From a virus: a stretch of 27,584 bases of DNA. The position numbers were made by a program, and so were the translations under genes. Location: IMG/VR virus record IMGVR_UViG_3300047356_000215, positions 1 to 27,584 of that record. One strand, given 5' to 3'. Position 1 is the first letter of the stretch; every line of letters starts with the position of its first letter. Below the pieces are notes generated by a model that was not told the DNA's origin, made no database searches, and saw nothing but the letters and a program-made list of their open reading frames with translations. Below, piece by piece: positions 7,758-14,645 of the stretch.

Positions 7758-8545
7758 TCCCTTTCATCAAGGACACTATCTTCTGGTGTTATATATAATA
7801 AAACGCATCTACAGTTTATCACATTTGCCGCGCCACCTCTTGGGTCAGCTGGCCTAGACATTAATCTAGTTCCAAAATCACTAGGAACTTCAAAGTCATC
7901 GTCCATAGGTACTATTTTTCCATTCATCTGCGCATGATTACTTCTAGTTCTATCATCAGATACAGAAACCCATTGCTTTTGTAGATCAGGTAAATTTAAA
8001 GATTTTGCCACACTGTGATTAGCATAACTTGCGGCATTATGTGTTTCAGTTCTCGCTATGGTTGCTGATCTTAATTGTGTGTACTGCCCTCTGGTAGACT
8101 GATAAATTGCGTCTGCAACAAATGCCACGCCCATTGCTTCTGCATCTGCCATGAGCATTACTTCAACAAGTTTTTTTCTAGTTGTGTCCGATATTTTCTT
8201 AACAGCCATAAGGCCAAAAAGACGCATATAGTCTCTAATCAAAACCTCAAATTGGCTATCTTGCTTTTGGTTTCTTAACATTCTAAGCCCAAATTCTTCG
8301 ATAACAGCTCGATAATGTGGCTCTAATATTTTTAGCAATCTACCTTCAATTAAATTCCCAGATAGCTCAATAGACCTACGCTCAGTATATTCACGCCTAG
8401 CTATATCACCAATTTTTGCAAATTCTGTCACTAAAAGTAGCGTTAGCTTACGTTCAAAAGATTGTCTTAATCTGTTTTGTTCAGCTATTTCACGTCTGGC
8501 ATTGTACCTAGTGCCACCTAATTTCTTTACTTCATACTTTGCCAT
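7754..8545 (-). CDS. Phage head morphogenesis protein (MuF / SPP1 gp7-like)
   Basis: A 263-residue minor head protein. The C-terminal domain shows the MuF signature: ATIARTETHNAASYAN, then WVSVSDDRTRSNHAQMNGKIVP and a closing NVINCRCVLLYI with the Cys-x-Cys motif. The N-terminal 150 residues are helical and charged. Members associate with the portal and are packaged in or near the capsid. In relatives the gene normally follows the portal gene directly; here the portal is 2.7 kb away, separated by an accessory cassette. Confidence 0.9.
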   Translation of the reverse strand: MAKYEVKKLGGTRYNARREIAEQNRLRQSFERKLTLLLVTEFAKIGDIARREYTERRSIELSGNLIEGRLLKILEPHYRAVIEEFGLRMLRNQKQDSQFEVLIRDYMRLFGLMAVKKISDTTRKKLVEVMLMADAEAMGVAFVADAIYQSTRGQYTQLRSATIARTETHNAASYANHSVAKSLNLPDLQKQWVSVSDDRTRSNHAQMNGKIVPMDDDFEVPSDFGTRLMSRPADPRGGAANVINCRCVLLYITPEDSVLDERD

Positions 8546-8582
8546 AGTCCACCTCTTTGTGTAGACTATAGCATTTTGTTAT

Positions 8583-8672
8583 TTATATCACCATCAATTT
8601 ATCAATATTTAAACCAGCTAGTACCATAAGTGCTGTAAATACTATTGCTATGAACCAATCATCCCTACTCAT
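8583..8672 (-). CDS. 29-residue single-TM peptide
   Basis: A short ORF whose ATG (8672-8670) overlaps the stop of the upstream 87-residue gene (ATGA). GAGG in the end of that gene serves as ribosome binding site. The peptide starts MSRDDW and then has one hydrophobic segment (FIAIVFTALMVLAGL, about residues 7-21). It could be a small membrane peptide (holin- or antiholin-like, or a membrane-protein modulator). The start overlap and single TM support it, but the length makes chance possible. Confidence 0.5.
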   Translation of the reverse strand: MSRDDWFIAIVFTALMVLAGLNIDKLMVI

Positions 8673-8932
8673 AATTCATCCTCTTCTTTATCACGCCCAA
8701 AATATCCTAGATTAAACCATTTCCCATTATCTGCTAGGGGAGTGATACCACCTTCTGGACCAGCTATATATCTATAATGACATCCTTTCATTTTAATTGG
8801 TGAGAATTGAAAATATCCTCTTTCACTACCAAGCCGTCTGATCATTCTAGTTGCGTGGTCAGCTATTTCTTGACCAGTATAATTTTCATCTGGTTCTTGA
8901 AGCTCAATCCATACATTCATTGTTGGTTTCAT
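8669..8932 (-). CDS. Hypothetical protein
   Basis: An 87-residue protein of unknown function, acidic at the C-terminus (GRDKEEDEL). It has a helix with ATRMIRRLGSERGYFQFSP followed by a Tyr/Gly-rich part (CHYRYIAGPEGG, WFNLGYFGRD). The start at 8932 has GAGAGGA eight to ten bases upstream. It lies in the minus-strand arm of the accessory cassette, and a hairpin leader (8958-8980) separates it from the gene before it. Confidence 0.72.
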   Translation of the reverse strand: MKPTMNVWIELQEPDENYTGQEIADHATRMIRRLGSERGYFQFSPIKMKGCHYRYIAGPEGGITPLADNGKWFNLGYFGRDKEEDEL

Positions 8933-8957
8933 TTTATTGTCCTCTCAAATTTAAGTT

Positions 8958-8980
8958 GCCCTAGCCGTTATGGCTAGAGC
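8958..8980 (-). repeat. Hairpin leader, copy A (minus-strand arm)
   Basis: On the minus strand GCTCTAGCC and GGCTAGGGC form a nine-base-pair stem around a five-base loop (ATAAC). One pair is G-U in the minus-strand RNA but C-A in the plus-strand RNA, so the minus transcript is the functional strand. It is followed by GAGAGGACAA and the next start codon. A near copy stands at 9907-9928 on the plus strand. Confidence 0.65.
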
Positions 8981-8986
8981 TGTTTA

Positions 8987-9304
8987 TTAAAAAAATGGCT
9001 CCCACCATTCACCATTTAATCTGCCAACATTAGTTGGCCGCTGTATTATAGTTTGCTTGACACCATCGCACTCACTATGTTCTTTGACCCTTGCTAGGCA
9101 GTCAATCAAAGTACCCTTTTTACCCCAACATTGTGTACCTTTGTAGATAACAATATTATTATTATTATCGCGGCAAATATTAACGTATTTTGTTCCTTGA
9201 TAAACGTGCTGTACTGTCAGTTCGAAACGTTGACGCTCATTAACAATACCCACATAGTCAGATTTACTATCAGATTCTTTTGAACATGATTTAGTTTTTT
9301 CCAA
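8987..9304 (-). CDS. Hypothetical protein with VKEHxxxxGVKQT motif
   Basis: A 105-residue protein starting at TTG 9304, eight bases after a strong GGAGG. The N-terminus is polar (Lys/Ser/Asp), followed by RDNNNNIVIYKG, a short beta pair, and LARVKEHSECDGVKQTIIQRP. The phrase VKEHxEYxGxKQTxxxR is familiar from many phage proteins without a firm function and resembles the end of a small beta-barrel domain. It is the first gene of the minus-strand arm transcribed from the consensus promoter at 9339-9367. Confidence 0.75.
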   Translation of the reverse strand: MEKTKSCSKESDSKSDYVGIVNERQRFELTVQHVYQGTKYVNICRDNNNNIVIYKGTQCWGKKGTLIDCLARVKEHSECDGVKQTIIQRPTNVGRLNGEWWEPFF

Positions 9305-9321
9305 TCTCTTGTCCTCCTTTC

Positions 9322-9332
9322 ATTAGTCTAAT
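9322..9332. promoter_or_regulatory. Palindrome near the transcription start of the minus arm
   Basis: ATTAGTCTAAT is a perfect five-base-pair inverted repeat around one base, seven bases beyond the -10 box of the minus-strand promoter. It is a candidate operator. The plus-strand promoter carries the related TCTAAT/ATTAGA pair at the same relative place. Confidence 0.4.
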
Positions 9333-9338
9333 AATAAC

Positions 9339-9367
9339 ATTATAATCTATTTAACATTTAATGTCAA
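9339..9367 (-). promoter_or_regulatory. Consensus sigma70 promoter, minus arm of accessory cassette
   Basis: TTGACA (9367-9362) and TATAAT (9344-9339) on the minus strand are separated by exactly 17 bases, a perfect consensus. It drives the gene starting at 9304. Confidence 0.8.
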
Positions 9368-9376
9368 TACCTAAAA

Positions 9377-9395
9377 TTATACTTATTTTAACATT
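9377..9395. repeat. 19-bp element shared by two divergent control regions, copy 1
   Basis: TTATACTTATTTTAACATT here and TTATACTTATCTTAACATT at 21558-21576 differ at one base. Both lie between divergently transcribed phage genes. TAACATT, its right end, also occurs at 9335, 9352 and 9449. A candidate binding site for a phage or host regulator. Confidence 0.5.
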
Positions 9396-9442
9396 TATAA
9401 ATAGTTTATATATTTTGTTAATGATAATATATATTTTGGGGC

Positions 9443-9471
9443 TTTACTTAACATTCGAATCATGCTATAAT
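9443..9471 (+). promoter_or_regulatory. Predicted sigma70 promoter, plus arm of accessory cassette
   Basis: TTTACT (9443-9448) and a perfect TATAAT (9466-9471) are 17 bases apart. The TAACATT box at 9449-9455 lies in the spacer. It drives the gene at 9502. Confidence 0.65.
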
Positions 9472-9485
9472 CTAATTATATTAGA
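9471..9485. promoter_or_regulatory. Palindrome near the transcription start of the plus arm
   Basis: TCTAAT and ATTAGA flank a three-base centre, starting at the last base of the -10 box and ending just before the ribosome binding site of the 9502 gene. It could act as operator or as a short 5' hairpin. Confidence 0.4.
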
Positions 9486-9501
9486 TTGAAAGGACACTAA
9501 T

Positions 9502-9897
9502 ATGGTTGATTTTATTTATAACGATGGCGGACGTATCGCATCAGGTCGCAGAGGCATAGCTGGTGATTGTGCAGTACGTGCAATGGCGATTGCTTTAGGG
9601 CTGGACTACGATGCTTGCTATAAAGAAATAGCACAGGCCAATAAAGATAATGGTCGCGCTAAGTCTGTTCGTCACGGCGTTATGAAAGACGTTTATGGCG
9701 CAGTTTTAAAGCGTCATGGGTGGGTTTGGCATTCAGCGCCAAAGTTTAAGCATGTTAAGGCTAGAGCCGAAGATATGCCTGATGGTGTTGTTATTGCCAG
9801 ACAAGCAAGGCACTTTGTTGCTGTTGTTGATGGAGCTGTTCACGACATATGGAACTGCTCTCACAAAATGGTCTACGGTTACTGGGCTAAAGCTTAA
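9502..9897 (+). CDS. Small papain/C39-like cysteine-protease-fold protein
   Basis: A 131-residue protein with the order Cys23 (GDCAVRAMAIALG), His104 (ARHFVAVVDG) and Asp115 (VHDIWN), matching a phage and plasmid family whose members start with DGGR.....-G-x-x-DC-x-x-R-A-x-A-x-A and end with HFVAVxxGxxHDxW. The Cys-His-Asp arrangement suggests a papain or C39-type fold; whether it cleaves peptides is unknown. It is the first gene of the plus arm, with AAAGGACA before its ATG and a promoter 30 bases upstream. It could modify a host protein or act as a small peptidase (inference). Confidence 0.75.
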   Translation: MVDFIYNDGGRIASGRRGIAGDCAVRAMAIALGLDYDACYKEIAQANKDNGRAKSVRHGVMKDVYGAVLKRHGWVWHSAPKFKHVKARAEDMPDGVVIARQARHFVAVVDGAVHDIWNCSHKMVYGYWAKA

Positions 9898-9906
9898 AAC
9901 CAAAAG

Positions 9907-9928
9907 CCCTAGCTGGTAACGGCTAGGG
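9907..9928 (+). repeat. Hairpin leader, copy B (plus-strand arm)
   Basis: CCCTAGCT (9907-9914) and GGCTAGGG (9921-9928) form an eight-base-pair stem, one pair G-U, around loop GGTAAC. It is followed by an AT stretch, GAGAGGATAA and the ATG at 9955. Sequence and spacing match the minus-strand copy at 8958-8980. Confidence 0.65.
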
Positions 9929-9954
9929 TTAATTTAATACGAGAGGATAAGAAT

Positions 9955-10272
9955 ATGAGAAGTATAACCACACATTTTGAATATGCTTTTAGGTATGGAA
10001 TTCAGAATAAAAAGAGCTGGCATTTAGGTAAGCCAGTTGAAACAAGGCTTAATTTTATCATTTGGAAATACATGTATATAGATAATCCATGTGGATTTAC
10101 TTCTGAACAGGTTAATTTGGCAATAAAACAAAACCTTGAAAGAAGCATTGGTAAATTTAAAGGTAAATGTATTGAGCAAGTCGAATTGCATTACCTTGGC
10201 AAAGATATACAAGAAGACCTAGATGCAAGAGGTGAGACTTTTGATGATTTTTTGAATTGGGGTTTATTATGA
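9955..10272 (+). CDS. Hypothetical protein
   Basis: A 105-residue protein, rich in aromatic residues in its first half (THFEYAFRYGIQNKKSWHLG, IIWKYMYID) and acidic at the end (GETFDDFLNWG). No family is recognised. GAGAGGA stands nine bases before the ATG. The next gene starts inside its stop codon (ATGA), so the two are translationally coupled. Confidence 0.72.
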   Translation: MRSITTHFEYAFRYGIQNKKSWHLGKPVETRLNFIIWKYMYIDNPCGFTSEQVNLAIKQNLERSIGKFKGKCIEQVELHYLGKDIQEDLDARGETFDDFLNWGLL

Positions 10273-10499
10273 CATATAAAAAAGATTCAGTAATAAATTT
10301 CAAATGCTTTGAAATAAGCAGAGTGCCATCCCTTAGAGAGAAAGGTTATGGTATTTTAAAGCATACAATTATAGCTCATTACGTGCATCACGATGTTAAT
10401 CGCAGTAGGTACATTTTCTTTCGTAAGGTTAATGAATGTAGGGGATTTGACAAAATTGTAGCTTCACTTTCTTTTAAAGACTACACCGTAAAGATTTAG
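10269..10499 (+). CDS. Hypothetical protein
   Basis: A 76-residue basic protein, start chosen at the ATG that overlaps the upstream stop (ATGA) rather than the earlier in-frame ATG at 10257, which lies inside the preceding gene. It has the phrases YGILKHTIIAHYVHHDVNRSR and FDKIVASLSF. No family recognised; the His-rich centre may bind a metal, but this is weak. Confidence 0.68.
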   Translation: MTYKKDSVINFKCFEISRVPSLREKGYGILKHTIIAHYVHHDVNRSRYIFFRKVNECRGFDKIVASLSFKDYTVKI

Positions 10500-10503
10500 T
10501 AAT

Positions 10504-10713
10504 ATGCAAACCAAAAAGAATTCCGCTTTAGAGGCAGTAACTAACATAATCATAGGGTATCTTATAAGCGTTACCTCTAACTGGTTAATACTGCCTTTAT
10601 TTGGCTACAATGTAACCTTATTAGATAGTTTTGGCATAGGTTTAGCATTTACATTCGTTAGCTTAATAAGAAGTTATTTGTTGCGCCGCATTTTCAATAA
10701 ATATGATGCCTAA
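10504..10713 (+). CDS. Two-TM membrane protein ending in RSYLLRRIFN
   Basis: A 69-residue protein with hydrophobic segments at about residues 14-33 and 41-55, then the conserved-looking end VSLIRSYLLRRIFNKY. Phage proteins with this pattern (Lys/Thr-rich start, EA-TNIIIGY, two TMs, RSY-LRR-FN) are common and, from memory, fall in a DUF7220-like family of unknown function. It lies between an unknown gene and the acetyltransferase gene, and its last codons overlap the next start. Confidence 0.72.
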   Translation: MQTKKNSALEAVTNIIIGYLISVTSNWLILPLFGYNVTLLDSFGIGLAFTFVSLIRSYLLRRIFNKYDA

Positions 10714-11257
10714 TATAGAAAAAACAATCGTAAGAGAAGCAAAGTTACAAGACGTTAAATATGTTATAAGTCTCAGTAAAAAAGAGAGCCTTAGTTTAGG
10801 GTTCATTCCTAAAATGGCGTATGAGGCGGCTATCACTGGAATTAAAACTGGTAAAAGATGGTCGCCTGTTTGCAATGACAAATTATTTGTATGCACTGTA
10901 AATGATGATCTTGTTGGATTTTGTCTGGCCAGTTTTGGTAAAAGAAACGCTATATATAGAAAAGGAAAGATTGCACAGATATGTCTTCAAGAAGATGCTA
11001 GAAAGTTTGAGCGAGGACGGTTGTTATTAAATAGTGTTGTCCAATGGGGTTTATCTATAGGAACATTATCGTTTGATGCTGGTTGCGCTGATGATTTAGA
11101 AAGTAACTTTTTCTGGCAAGCTATGGGCTGGGAGATGGCAAGCACTAGATTAGGTATAGGCCATAAAAATACTTGGGTGCAAACCAGTAAAAGAAAAATT
11201 AATATATATAATTATGACCCCAACTGGTTAGTTGGCCTTATGAGGTCACAAAAATAA
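10703..11257 (+). CDS. GNAT-family N-acetyltransferase
   Basis: A 184-residue protein with the layout of a phage GNAT: IVREAKLQDVKYVISLSKKE, a central strand pair ending in LVGFCLASFGKR, then IAQICLQEDARKFERGRLLLNSVVQW in place of the acetyl-CoA loop and helix, and a final beta part with FFWQAMGWEMA. Phages carry many such proteins; targets are mostly unknown (host or phage proteins, or small molecules). The start is the ATG at 10703 or 10706. It closes the plus-strand arm of the cassette and converges on the portal gene. Confidence 0.78.
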   Translation: MMPNIEKTIVREAKLQDVKYVISLSKKESLSLGFIPKMAYEAAITGIKTGKRWSPVCNDKLFVCTVNDDLVGFCLASFGKRNAIYRKGKIAQICLQEDARKFERGRLLLNSVVQWGLSIGTLSFDAGCADDLESNFFWQAMGWEMASTRLGIGHKNTWVQTSKRKINIYNYDPNWLVGLMRSQK

Positions 11258-11267
11258 CAATATTTTT
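11215..11267. terminator. Candidate bidirectional terminator between GNAT and portal genes
   Basis: An outer pair TGACC/GGTCA (11215-11219, 11244-11248) encloses a hairpin CCAACT/AGTTGG (11220-11235). It is followed by an AAAAATA/TATTTTT inverted repeat (11250-11267) that gives a U run to transcripts from either side. The two genes converge here. Confidence 0.4.
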
Positions 11268-13428
11268 ATTCTTTAGTGCTAAGTGGATGGTCTTTAGGCA
11301 GTAAATCAGTGTCATATTTTCCACTCTTAAAGCGCCCTGTTCTTACTGCGCTTAAAAACCCATTAACTCTAGCATAAGCCCACTGGTCGGCACTACTGAC
11401 GCTTGGGCGTACACTTTGTGGGTTGTTTTGATATGCTCCAACTCCACGTCTAAATACAGCCTCTAACATTCCTTGAGTTACACGCTTTCCTTTTTTATCA
11501 CCATGATTTTCATTATGATCTTTTACTTTCTCAGCAAGTCCTTTTTTTACAGCTTCACTAATTTTAGCTTTTACATCCATAATGTCTTCGTTTGTAAAAG
11601 ATTTTTCTAAATCATAATACTTTTCACGTTCCTTATCTAGCTGTGTTACTTTTCGATTTGCCCATGACTGACCTTCATCACCGCCCCAACCGAGCCAAGC
11701 TATTAGTCCAGCACTTGGGTATCCATCTTCACCACGCCTAAATCCTTGAGCTTGTTTATCAACCTCGTGTCTAGCAAAAAAAGACTTCATTCTTCTTACT
11801 GTTCTAGGTGATAGTCTTTCTCTAGCTATAAGCTGATTTGCCCTTGCAACCCCAACAGATGTCATGCCTCTTTTATGTTCTTTTCGTAAATCTAATGCGC
11901 GTTTACCATTAATTGCCATAGCTTCTGTTGGCTTTGTATCTATATCGCTTTCAGCCTTATCTTCACTATCCTTTAAATCTTCGCCTGTAGCTTCCACATA
12001 TGATGAATGAGTATTACATGGCATATAAATCGTTTCGCCGTTTTCAGTGTGGCTATGAGAGCCTACACAGCCGATCTCATTAGCCCTTTCGATTGCTTCG
12101 TCTTCTGTTGTGAAAACATCTTTTCTAATTTCAGATTTTTCCCCATATGCTGATTTAGAGTCATCTTCTGCATCACTACCACTAGCTGGAGGGATAATAG
12201 GGCTACCCAGTGGGAAAAGATTTGCGGCAATAAATACATCATCACCACCCTCAATAGGTGTTAATCCTAATCTATCTCTAGCCTCATTCCTTGTTATTAT
12301 ACCCTCACGGACTGCGGCTGTTACGTTTTCATAGACACGCTTTCTGCGTTCAACCATAGCTGGGATGCTGTCATAATCGTAATCAATTCTAATATCATCA
12401 CCATATGAGGGTGAAAGCCACTCATTTAGATCGTTACAGACACGCATAGCCAATGGTATGATTGTTTCTTCATACATGGCTAATCGAGCTTCCTGTATAT
12501 TCGAATATGTTTGGCTATCGGGGATACCGATAATCTGCGAGGGAATACCAAAACACAATGCAATATCTTTCGCCGCCATATGCTTGTTTTGTAAGAAATC
12601 CATGTCCTTTGGTGTCATACCCATTTCTTTCCAATCGAAATCACCTTCAAGCAACATAGGTTTGCCAGAGTTATTAGTACCACTCATTCTGCGGTCTAAA
12701 TCGTCTTTTATTTGTTTTCTTTGAACATCAGACATCATCATAGGTGCGCCAGATGTGTCTGTAGGCTTAAATATAACAGCCCCTGATGGTCTAGCTCCAT
12801 TAACAAGCAGTGCTATGTTATGTTTTGCTATGAGATTGTGTTGATCAACATCTATTGAAGCCGCCATAAGTGGTGACATACCTAGATAATCGTCTAATGG
12901 ATTCCAAGTTTTAAAATGCTTTACTTCTGATTGACCTGTAAATGGGTCAGCTTCATAAGTTTTTGCAACCTTTCCATTGAGCATATAATTATACCCTTTT
13001 GGTATAGAAGTATTGCTAGGGATTATTTCAACTCGATCTGGCCTTAAAAGGTGTAACTCAGATGGCACGCCCCCAGCGGTGCTACTAATAGCGAAACTAT
13101 TACCAGATAATAAAATATACGCATAAAGTGATTGAAAATATTCATTTCCTGCCTGTATTGGATTAGGTTTCTTTAAAAGAGTTAATAATGGGTGTTGCTC
13201 TAGCTCTACATCGCCTTGATATACTTTAAAATTTATAGAAGCGGCGGCATTTGATATTTCATTAACGCATTTAAAAACTACCGCATTTTGCTGATAACCC
13301 TCTTTGGCATAAGACTTATAATTATCTTGCCTATTATGATATGGGGTTGTTTGTTGCATATGCACTCTTGGCGCTTCTTTATGTTCTAAATTTAGATTGT
13401 TACGTTTTAAAAAATCAAAAAATGCCAT
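11266..13428 (-). CDS. Portal protein with three-part C-terminal extension
   Basis: A 720-residue protein. Residues 1-410 are an HK97-type portal (about 400 residues in relatives): AVVFKCVNEISNAAASI, LLSGNSFAI, GMSPLMAA, and ALCFGIPSQIIGIPDSQTYSN are portal motifs. After a linker come three further segments: residues 438-478, a Cys/His-rich motif (Cys454, His458, His460, Cys471, His474) that looks like a zinc site; residues 510-590, GVARANQL, RMKSFFARHEVDKQ and GWGGDEGQSWA; and residues 640-716, VFRRGVGAY, QWAYARVNGFL and DTDLLPKDHPLS. These segments occur in other phage head-operon proteins, from memory, with unknown roles. The ATG overlaps the terminase stop (TAATG). Confidence 0.92.
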   Translation of the reverse strand: MAFFDFLKRNNLNLEHKEAPRVHMQQTTPYHNRQDNYKSYAKEGYQQNAVVFKCVNEISNAAASINFKVYQGDVELEQHPLLTLLKKPNPIQAGNEYFQSLYAYILLSGNSFAISSTAGGVPSELHLLRPDRVEIIPSNTSIPKGYNYMLNGKVAKTYEADPFTGQSEVKHFKTWNPLDDYLGMSPLMAASIDVDQHNLIAKHNIALLVNGARPSGAVIFKPTDTSGAPMMMSDVQRKQIKDDLDRRMSGTNNSGKPMLLEGDFDWKEMGMTPKDMDFLQNKHMAAKDIALCFGIPSQIIGIPDSQTYSNIQEARLAMYEETIIPLAMRVCNDLNEWLSPSYGDDIRIDYDYDSIPAMVERRKRVYENVTAAVREGIITRNEARDRLGLTPIEGGDDVFIAANLFPLGSPIIPPASGSDAEDDSKSAYGEKSEIRKDVFTTEDEAIERANEIGCVGSHSHTENGETIYMPCNTHSSYVEATGEDLKDSEDKAESDIDTKPTEAMAINGKRALDLRKEHKRGMTSVGVARANQLIARERLSPRTVRRMKSFFARHEVDKQAQGFRRGEDGYPSAGLIAWLGWGGDEGQSWANRKVTQLDKEREKYYDLEKSFTNEDIMDVKAKISEAVKKGLAEKVKDHNENHGDKKGKRVTQGMLEAVFRRGVGAYQNNPQSVRPSVSSADQWAYARVNGFLSAVRTGRFKSGKYDTDLLPKDHPLSTKE

Positions 13429-14645
13429 TAGCTAATTCTCCACATTGGCTGTCCAGTAGACGCGCTCAGTTCTGTTAAAGCCCATACTAAGGCATCTAAT
13501 CTATCTGGGCTAATGTTACCACGTCCGTTATAAAAAATCATCTGTTCTTCCAGTTCTGGAAAATTACCAACATGAAATACCTTTTCACTTTCATATAGTG
13601 CCGCAATAGGTTCAGCACGTAACATTTTGCCTCTGGTCGCCCTTACTGAGCGATATGAAACATTCCTATCTGTATTTCTTAACAGATTTTCAACCAAATC
13701 ACCACCATTATTGACTTCCGCTATAATTCTATCTGCAGAGTATTGCTGATATTTACTTATAGCCCTTCTAATCCATTGATCAGGTGACCCTCTTAGAGAG
13801 CAATCTTCTAAAATATAATACTTATCAGTATGATTTTCTTTTCCAGCAACAACAATCCCAGTTTCATCTGATGTAGCTTTACCTGTTACAGATGGGTCAA
13901 CCGCGATAACTATACGATTTAACTCAGGTACTTCCTGATCTGTCACGCGACAGCTTTGTAGTAAATCTCCGTTCCATAAAGCACCTTCAACCTCTTTCAT
14001 ATAATCTCCAAGCCATATGTGATTATATTTAAGGATATTATTTACCATAGAACGTCTGGCCATCTCTTTTGTAGCTTCTGTTACAAATGGATTTTGCTGA
14101 TAATTTACGTGTACTAAAACGGCATTATCATTATTAATAAATATCTGCTCTACAGGGTCGGTATTTAAATTTGGATTCCAGCTAAACCATAACTCTGAAC
14201 CTTCTTTTCTAATTGTAGGGTCTAAAAGCTCTAATGACCTATTAGACATAGATTGTGCCTCTTCAACCCAAGCTACATCAAAACCTTCTAAAGATTTTAC
14301 ACTTTCAGCTGTATGATCTTGCATACCTTGAAAGATAACTATTCCATCACCACTCACCGACATTATTCTATTTTTTTGAATTTCAAAATAATGTCCTACA
14401 CCTAATGCTTCTATTTTATCCTTTAAAAGCTGTAGTGAAGAAAATTCTAATGATTTCTGCACCTCACGAATACAGATTATTTTTGTATCAGGTTCTTCTA
14501 TAAGTCTTTCAATAACAGCTTCGCCAAAGAAATGTGATTTACCAGAAGCTCGACCACCTTTAGCGCCTCTATATCTAGGCTTACCTCGTTCACCACTTAT
14601 TAGTGGAATAGCCCATCTAGGTGTTTGTATCGGTAGGGTCGACAA
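13428..14645 (-). CDS. Terminase large subunit
   Basis: A 405-residue packaging motor of the PBSX/Terminase_3 type. The ATPase part shows Walker A GGRASGKS at residues 30-37, Walker B FDVAWVEEA at about 122-130 and the coupling motif SWNPN at 155-159. The nuclease part shows the acidic residues Asp250 (IVIAVDPS), Asp260 and Asp384 (SPDRLDALVWAL). The start is TTG at 14645: an in-frame TAA stands directly before it and no other start codon occurs before Walker A, so it overlaps the small subunit gene by 29 bases. A rare start with a weak binding site suggests coupled, low-level translation. Confidence 0.95.
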   Translation of the reverse strand: MSTLPIQTPRWAIPLISGERGKPRYRGAKGGRASGKSHFFGEAVIERLIEEPDTKIICIREVQKSLEFSSLQLLKDKIEALGVGHYFEIQKNRIMSVSGDGIVIFQGMQDHTAESVKSLEGFDVAWVEEAQSMSNRSLELLDPTIRKEGSELWFSWNPNLNTDPVEQIFINNDNAVLVHVNYQQNPFVTEATKEMARRSMVNNILKYNHIWLGDYMKEVEGALWNGDLLQSCRVTDQEVPELNRIVIAVDPSVTGKATSDETGIVVAGKENHTDKYYILEDCSLRGSPDQWIRRAISKYQQYSADRIIAEVNNGGDLVENLLRNTDRNVSYRSVRATRGKMLRAEPIAALYESEKVFHVGNFPELEEQMIFYNGRGNISPDRLDALVWALTELSASTGQPMWRIS

